Source: UBA11222 sp030652895 (GTDB lineage Bacteria; Pseudomonadota; Alphaproteobacteria; UBA11222). Taken from it: DNA of 9,342 nt. The position numbers and the translations under genes are program-made. Positions within the stretch are counted from its first letter, which is position 1, and each line of letters begins with the position of its first letter. Below are positions 5,876 through 9,342 of the stretch, one piece after another. The notes beneath the pieces were generated by a model. That model did not search any database. It was not told where the DNA came from and saw only the letters and a list, made by a program, of their open reading frames with translations. Location: NCBI GenBank assembly GCA_038318895.1, contig JBBQCS010000093.1, positions 1-9,342 on the forward strand. The letters are read 5' to 3'.

Positions 5876-7087
5876 CTAGGCGGCCCTTTTTAGCTGATGC
5901 TTGGTCCAGACCTTGTCCATCGCCACCACCAGCCGTTCCATCATTTCATCCGTATGCAGCGGATTTGGCGTGAAACGCAAACGTTCGGTGCCGCGTGGGA
6001 CTGTCGGGTAATTAATCGGCTGCACGTAAATACCGTGCTCGAACAGCAATTCATCGGAAATACGCTTGCACAAATTGGCGGTTCCCACCAGCACGGGCAC
6101 AATGTGGCTTTCCGAGGGCATTACGGGAAGCGCCGCGTCGATAAGTAACTTTTTCAGCCGTGCTGAACGTTCCTGATGCCGCTCACGCAAAGCATGGTTC
6201 TTTTTCAAATGACGCACACTGGCCAGAGCGCCCGCGGCCAGCACCGGCGACAGTGACGTGGTAAAAATAAATCCCGGCGCATAGGAACGCACAACGTCCA
6301 CCAATGTAGCGCTGCTTGCGATATAACCGCCCATAATACCGAATGCCTTGGCAAGCGTGCCTTCAATTACATCGATACGCGAGGCCGCGCCGTCACGTTC
6401 CGACACGCCCCCACCATGTTGGCCATACATGCCAACCGCGTGCACTTCATCAATATAGGTCAGGGCCTTATATTTCCGGGCGACGTCACAAATATCATTG
6501 ATAGGGGCAATGTCCCCATCCATTGAGTAGACCGACTCAAAGGCGATAATTTTTGGCTGTTCGAGATCAAGAGTCCGCAAAATCGATTCGAGATGAGCCA
6601 CGTCGTTGTGGCGGAAAATTTCTTTCGGACCGCCCCCTTGCCGGATGCCGGCAATCATCGAAGCATGATTCAGCGCATCAGAGACAATGGCCGCGCCAGG
6701 CAGCACTTTCGCCAGGGTGCTCAACGTCGCCTCATTGGAGATATAGCCGGAAGTAAACAGCAATGCGGCCTGCTTCCCATGCAGGCTGGCGAGTTCCTGC
6801 TCCAACTGAACGTGATAGTGGGTCGTACCGGATATATTGCGTGTGCCACCCGAACCCGCGCCGCAACTCTGCAACGCCTGCTGCATAGCTGCTATCACTT
6901 CCGGATTTTGCCCCATACCGAGATAATCATTGCTGCACCAGACAATAATTTCCCGTTCGGCGCCATCAACATGGTGGACGGCATGGGGAAAATCGCCCCG
7001 CCGCCGCGAGATGTCCGCAAACACCCGATAGCGGCCTTCCGTCTTAAGTTTCCCCAGCGCCTGCGCAAAAATCTGATCGTAATTCAT
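5876..7087 (-). CDS. hemA: 5-aminolevulinate synthase (Shemin pathway)
   Basis: Pyridoxal-phosphate enzyme condensing glycine with succinyl-CoA to 5-aminolevulinate, the first committed step of heme and other tetrapyrroles in alphaproteobacteria. The 403-residue length is typical. Visible family signatures include NDYLGMGQNPEV (53-64), GSGGTRNISGTTHYHVQLE (78-96), SVYSMDGDIAPI (185-196), YIDEVHAVGMYG (211-222) and the TLAKAFG loop with the Schiff-base lysine at K247. The SMDGDIAPI and DEVHAVGMYG segments favour ALA synthase over the related glycine C-acetyltransferase and 8-amino-7-oxononanoate synthase. The ATG at 7085-7087 has only a modest AAGTGAG upstream. It heads a leftward unit continuing into the DUF6898-like, DUF1499 and helicase genes. 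The 216-base region upstream has several dyads but no promoter I can name with confidence. Confidence 0.97.
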   Translation of the reverse strand: MNYDQIFAQALGKLKTEGRYRVFADISRRRGDFPHAVHHVDGAEREIIVWCSNDYLGMGQNPEVIAAMQQALQSCGAGSGGTRNISGTTHYHVQLEQELASLHGKQAALLFTSGYISNEATLSTLAKVLPGAAIVSDALNHASMIAGIRQGGGPKEIFRHNDVAHLESILRTLDLEQPKIIAFESVYSMDGDIAPINDICDVARKYKALTYIDEVHAVGMYGQHGGGVSERDGAASRIDVIEGTLAKAFGIMGGYIASSATLVDVVRSYAPGFIFTTSLSPVLAAGALASVRHLKKNHALRERHQERSARLKKLLIDAALPVMPSESHIVPVLVGTANLCKRISDELLFEHGIYVQPINYPTVPRGTERLRFTPNPLHTDEMMERLVVAMDKVWTKHQLKRAA

Positions 7088-7201
7088 CTACGTGCTCACT
7101 TAGTACAACCCGCTTGCCTAACCAATGTTTACCGCAATAAGGTTAATTTACCCAATAATATTGAGTTTGTTGAGGCCCCTCATACGTTCGCCACAATGCC
7201 A

Positions 7202-7233
7202 GAGCGCGGCATAGATTACCCACTGCCGCGCTC
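7202..7233. repeat. Perfect 10-bp inverted repeat upstream of hemA
   Basis: GAGCGCGGCA (7202-7211) and TGCCGCGCTC (7224-7233) are perfect reverse complements around 12 bases. The GC-rich stem would be stable in RNA. It lies about 115-146 bases before the hemA ATG and 70 bases after the chemoreceptor stop. There is no adjacent U-tract on the minus strand. It may be an operator or part of a terminator. Confidence 0.45.
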
Positions 7234-7256
7234 AATATACGAGGTTTTTCGCCCTA

Positions 7257-7274
7257 CCGCAATTTCCATTGCGG
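7257..7274 (-). terminator. Possible terminator hairpin after the globin-coupled chemoreceptor
   Basis: CCGCAAT and ATTGCGG pair perfectly as a 7-bp stem with a four-base loop, about 30 bases past the chemoreceptor stop codon. No run of U follows on the minus strand, so intrinsic termination is uncertain; the adjacent 10-bp inverted repeat may contribute. Confidence 0.3.
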
Positions 7275-7303
7275 CGTTATTGCATACAGGGAGCGTCCGA
7301 ATG

Positions 7304-7796
7304 TTATGCGGCGCGGATATCGGACAGGAAGCTGCCAATTGCGGTTTTCAACATTTCGCCCTGTTTGGCCAAATCGCCTGATGCGGCCTGCACCTGGCTT
7401 GCCGCCCCGGCGGTTTCACTCGCCGCCTGGCTGACGCCGCCAATGTTCGCCGATACCTCGCCCGTACCCCGTGCGGCTTCCTGCACGTTGCGCGCGATCT
7501 CCTGGGTCGAGGCACCCTGCTCCTCCACGGCCGCGGAAATGGCCGCAGCGATCTGGTTGATCTCCTCGATCGTCTTGCTGATATCTCCGATGCGCGTCAC
7601 CGAGTCGTCGGTCGCCGTCTGCATCGCGCCGATCTGCGCCGCGATTTCCTCGGTTGCCCTGGCGGTCTGATTGGCCAGCGCCTTGACCTCGCTGGCCACC
7701 ACCGCAAAGCCCTTGCCCGCTTCGCCGGCCCGCGCCGCCTCGATCGTGGCGTTCAGCGCCAGTAAGTTGGTCTGACTGGCGATATCGTTAATGATG
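7304..7796 (-). repeat. Tandem paralogous signalling-domain DNA, copy 1
   Basis: Aligns without gaps to 8850-9342 (offset 1546). I counted 28 mismatches in 416 bases over 7381-7796 (about 93% identity) and 18 in the 77 bases next to the stop codon (about 77%). The direct orientation makes the two copies a potential substrate for recombination or gene conversion. Confidence 0.85.
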
Positions 7797-8650
7797 TTCA
7801 CGACATTGTCGATTTTCTGCGCCATTTCGGCCAGCCCCTTGATCGCCGCCATGGTGCCACCGGCTTCTGCGACCGCCTGGGTGGCAATACTGGCCGACTG
7901 CTCGACCTGACGGCTGATTTCCCTGACCGAGGTGGTCAGTTCCTCTGCCGCCGCCGCCACCGTCTGCACGTTCGTGGAAGCTTCTTCGGAGGCTGCCGCC
8001 ACAGCGGTGGCCTGCTGCGTGGTCTCTTCCGCCGTGCCAGCCATACTGGCAGCCGTTGTATTCAGTTCGTTCGCCTGCGACATCACGCTATCCAAAATGC
8101 TGCCTACGCCCTCTTCGAGTTTGGTGGCGATGTCGATGATCACCTTTTGACGATCCGCGATTCCCGCCTCCTGGTAGACCGAGATGGCGAAATCCATGTC
8201 CAGCATGACCACTGAATTGACCGCCGTAATCACTTCGCCCAGGCGTTTCGGCTTCCAGCGATAGGTTTTAATTGCAAGATCCGTGATGTCCGACAGCACA
8301 AGAGCATAACCGCCAATATACCAACGCGGCTCAAGGCCGATGCGGTTATGCACCAGCCCGATGGTGCGGGCGCCCTGGATATAGGCTTCGTCAAAACTGC
8401 CATTGAACAGTCTTCCCCAATGTGCCGTTTGCGCGCTTACCAGCCGCGACACCTGATTGCCGCCGATAATCTTGGCAAGAACGGACTCGGCCGTCAGATG
8501 ACCGTAAAAGCGCTCCAAAATTGTAGGCAGGGCCTTCTCGACCTCGGGCCAGAATTCGCGCAGCGCGTCGCCTGTCGCGGCGCTAATGCGCATAAACCGC
8601 AACCGTGTCTCGCGGTCATGCCCGCGCGCAGATTGATCATTCTCTTGCAT
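7304..8650 (-). CDS. Globin-coupled methyl-accepting chemotaxis protein (protoglobin sensor)
   Basis: A soluble 448-residue chemoreceptor. Residues about 20-165 form a protoglobin-type sensor: FWPEVEKALPTILERFYGHL (33-52, with the distal-side candidate Y49), HWGRLFNGSFDEAYIQGA (77-94), then IGLVHNRIGLEPRWYIGGY (97-115), in which H101 is the expected heme-ligating proximal histidine. From about 166 a long alanine-rich coiled coil forms the signalling domain, with the conserved hairpin tip around NLLALNATIEAARAGEAG (295-312) that contacts CheA/CheW. No membrane segment is present, and the C-terminus (DIRAA) lacks a CheR-tethering pentapeptide. This layout matches HemAT-like aerotaxis receptors that bind oxygen through heme. 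The ATG has AAGGA eight bases upstream. It lies upstream of hemA in the same orientation and downstream of a near-identical paralogue. The ligand could be O2, NO or CO; the sequence does not decide. Confidence 0.93.
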   Translation of the reverse strand: MQENDQSARGHDRETRLRFMRISAATGDALREFWPEVEKALPTILERFYGHLTAESVLAKIIGGNQVSRLVSAQTAHWGRLFNGSFDEAYIQGARTIGLVHNRIGLEPRWYIGGYALVLSDITDLAIKTYRWKPKRLGEVITAVNSVVMLDMDFAISVYQEAGIADRQKVIIDIATKLEEGVGSILDSVMSQANELNTTAASMAGTAEETTQQATAVAAASEEASTNVQTVAAAAEELTTSVREISRQVEQSASIATQAVAEAGGTMAAIKGLAEMAQKIDNVVNIINDIASQTNLLALNATIEAARAGEAGKGFAVVASEVKALANQTARATEEIAAQIGAMQTATDDSVTRIGDISKTIEEINQIAAAISAAVEEQGASTQEIARNVQEAARGTGEVSANIGGVSQAASETAGAASQVQAASGDLAKQGEMLKTAIGSFLSDIRAA

Positions 8651-8679
8651 ATTCGGATCCTTATCGATCCGCCCCTAAA

Positions 8680-8738
8680 TTTCTCGTTTTGAGAAAGGTT
8701 CCCACCCATCACGTTTACTATTACGAGAAAATGGTAAA
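8680..8738. repeat. Dyads in the leader of the globin-coupled chemoreceptor
   Basis: Two inverted repeats lie 30-90 bases before the chemoreceptor ATG: TTTCTC (8680-8685) with GAGAAA (8691-8696), and TTTACTATT (8714-8722) with AATGGTAAA (8730-8738, one mismatch). The octamer ACGAGAAA also occurs as an inverted pair (8680-8687 on the minus strand, 8723-8730 on the plus strand). They could be operators or leader-RNA hairpins. Confidence 0.3.
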
Positions 8739-8784
8739 TAGATTAATAAGCTCTGAAATGATCCATATTTTCTAGAGTTATTTC

Positions 8785-8798
8785 CTGATCGTGATCAA
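8785..8798 (-). promoter_or_regulatory. FNR/CRP-superfamily-like box
   Basis: On the minus strand the sequence TTGATCACGATCAG matches the FNR-type consensus TTGAT-N4-ATCAA at nine of ten defined positions. It is centred about 141 bases upstream of the globin-coupled chemoreceptor ATG. If it sits at -41.5, transcription would begin near 8750, but the -10 region there is poor. Redox control of a heme-based sensor would be logical, but that is inference. Confidence 0.4.
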
Positions 8799-8800
8799 CC

Positions 8801-8821
8801 CGTCACGCTAATAGCGTGACG
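8801..8821 (-). terminator. 9-bp hairpin after the upstream chemoreceptor gene
   Basis: CGTCACGCT (8801-8809) and AGCGTGACG (8813-8821) form a perfect nine-base stem with a three-base loop, about 28 bases past the stop of the right-hand chemoreceptor. The minus-strand sequence after it is not U-rich, so it is either an atypical terminator, an mRNA-stabilising hairpin or an operator; it lies two bases from the FNR-like box. Confidence 0.4.
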
Positions 8822-8849
8822 TCGTCATGAATCTTCGGGAGTCCAGACC

Positions 8850-9342
8850 TTATGCGGCTCGCACATCCGCCAGGAATCTGTCAATCTCGGCTTTCAGCAT
8901 CTCGCTCTGTTTAGCCACTTCACCGGATGCCGCCTGCACCTGGCTTGCCGCCGCGCCGGTTTCACTCGCCGCCTGGCTGACGCCGCCGATGTTCGCGGAT
9001 ACCTCGCCGGTACCCCGTGCGGCCTCTTGCACGTTGCGCGCAATCTCCTGGGTCGAAGCGCCCTGCTCCTCCACTGCCGCAGAAATGGCCGCAGCGATCT
9101 GGTTGATCTCCTCGATCGTCTTGCTGATACCCCCGATCCGTGTCACCGAATCGCCGGTCGCGGTCTGCATCGCGCCGATCTGCGCCGCGATTTCCTCCGT
9201 CGCCCTGGCGGTCTGATTGGCCAGCGCCTTGACCTCGCTGGCCACCACCGCAAAGCCCTTGCCCGCCTCTCCGGCGCGCGCCGCCTCGATCGTGGCGTTC
9301 AGCGCCAGCAGGTTGGTCTGACTGGCGATATCGTTGATGATG
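8850..9342 (-). CDS. Second methyl-accepting chemotaxis protein, C-terminal part (cut by window edge)
   Basis: The minus-strand frame is open from the right edge to a TAA at 8850-8852 and encodes about 164 residues of chemoreceptor signalling domain, starting within IINDIASQTNLLALNATIE and ending FLADVRAA. The internal methionine at 9246-9248 is not a start: the conserved hairpin-tip sequence continues upstream of it to the edge. Compared with the neighbouring globin-coupled receptor it differs at only about four positions through the tip and adjoining helix, then diverges over the last 25 or so residues. The sensor domain lies outside the window, so it cannot be said whether this copy also has a globin. 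It is oriented like its neighbour and separated from it by 199 non-coding bases. Confidence 0.93.
   Translation of the reverse strand, partial: IINDIASQTNLLALNATIEAARAGEAGKGFAVVASEVKALANQTARATEEIAAQIGAMQTATGDSVTRIGGISKTIEEINQIAAAISAAVEEQGASTQEIARNVQEAARGTGEVSANIGGVSQAASETGAAASQVQAASGEVAKQSEMLKAEIDRFLADVRAA
8850..9342 (-). repeat. Tandem paralogous signalling-domain DNA, copy 2
   Basis: Direct-repeat partner of 7304-7796. The homologous stretch continues past the right edge, so its full length is unknown. Confidence 0.85.

Larger units (their letters stand above)
7088..7303. promoter_or_regulatory. hemA upstream region with several dyads
   Basis: Non-coding stretch between the chemoreceptor stop and the hemA start. 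It holds CAATA-a-TATTG (perfect 11-base palindrome, 7153-7163), TGAGG-cc-CCTCA (7171-7182), a 10-bp inverted repeat (7202-7233) and a 7-bp hairpin (7257-7274). On the minus strand TATTAT within the first palindrome resembles a -10 element, but no good -35 sits at the right distance. The region probably contains both the chemoreceptor terminator and hemA control sites. Confidence 0.45.

Noticed and set aside
7170..7183. TTGAG-N4-CTCAT as an FNR box for hemA
   Set aside because: It deviates from TTGAT-N4-ATCAA at three defined positions; kept only as one of several dyads.
6593..7381. Plus-strand open frame (262 codons) across hemA and its upstream region
   Set aside because: Antisense shadow of hemA, the intergenic region and the end of the chemoreceptor; no domain and no ribosome-binding support.
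8494..8712. Minus-strand 72-codon frame starting before the globin receptor ATG
   Set aside because: Overlaps the protoglobin domain out of frame and has no signature; the AAGGA-preceded ATG at 8650 is the real start.
8827..9216. Plus-strand frames opposite the chemoreceptors (also 7269-7670), similar to each other
   Set aside because: Their similarity merely mirrors the duplicated signalling domain on the minus strand.
1..9342. CRISPR array, insertion sequence or toxin-antitoxin/defence island
   Set aside because: No regularly spaced short repeats, transposase motifs, terminal inverted repeats or recognisable defence genes; the only long repeat is the chemoreceptor paralogy.

Overview
The window looks like an alphaproteobacterial chromosome. 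The glyA-nrdR-ribD gene order, a Shemin-pathway 5-aminolevulinate synthase, a Ros/MucR-type regulator, a DUF6898-type small protein and a cytoplasmic globin-coupled chemoreceptor all fit that class. The sequence alone does not place it to order or genus. Ten protein genes are supported. Nine are on the minus strand; only the MucR-like gene is on the plus strand. Both window edges cut a gene (ribD on the left, a second chemoreceptor on the right). No rRNA, intact tRNA, transposase or CRISPR array was seen.

Left block (1-2600, read right to left): glyA, nrdR and ribD, a one-carbon / nucleotide-reduction-control / riboflavin cluster. glyA and nrdR are only 10 bases apart. nrdR and ribD are separated by about 250 AT-richer bases that hold a tRNA T-arm-like fragment and a short reading frame whose stop overlaps the ribD GTG start.

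Middle (2601-3274): an AT-rich divergent intergenic region lies between glyA and the MucR-like gene. It contains a perfect TTAA-N7-TTAA motif (the CtrA consensus) inside a 7-bp inverted repeat, and a TTATACT heptamer repeated exactly 100 bases apart. The MucR-like protein keeps the family fold signature but lacks one of the expected zinc-ligand histidines.

Right-centre (3281-7087, read right to left): an apparent operon of hemA, a 62-residue DUF6898-like protein, a DUF1499 membrane protein and a Pif1-type helicase with a C-terminal WYL domain. The last two genes overlap by four bases (ATGA), so a DNA helicase is translationally linked to a membrane protein in a heme-biosynthesis transcription unit.

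Right end (7304-9342): a soluble protoglobin-type methyl-accepting chemotaxis protein and, upstream in the same orientation, the 3' part of a second chemoreceptor. Their signalling domains are about 93% identical at DNA level over 416 hand-aligned bases, so this is a tandem paralogue pair. The spacer between them is rich in inverted repeats, including a near-consensus FNR-type box. A heme-binding oxygen or redox sensor next to the first gene of heme synthesis is a plausible functional association but is not proven by the sequence.
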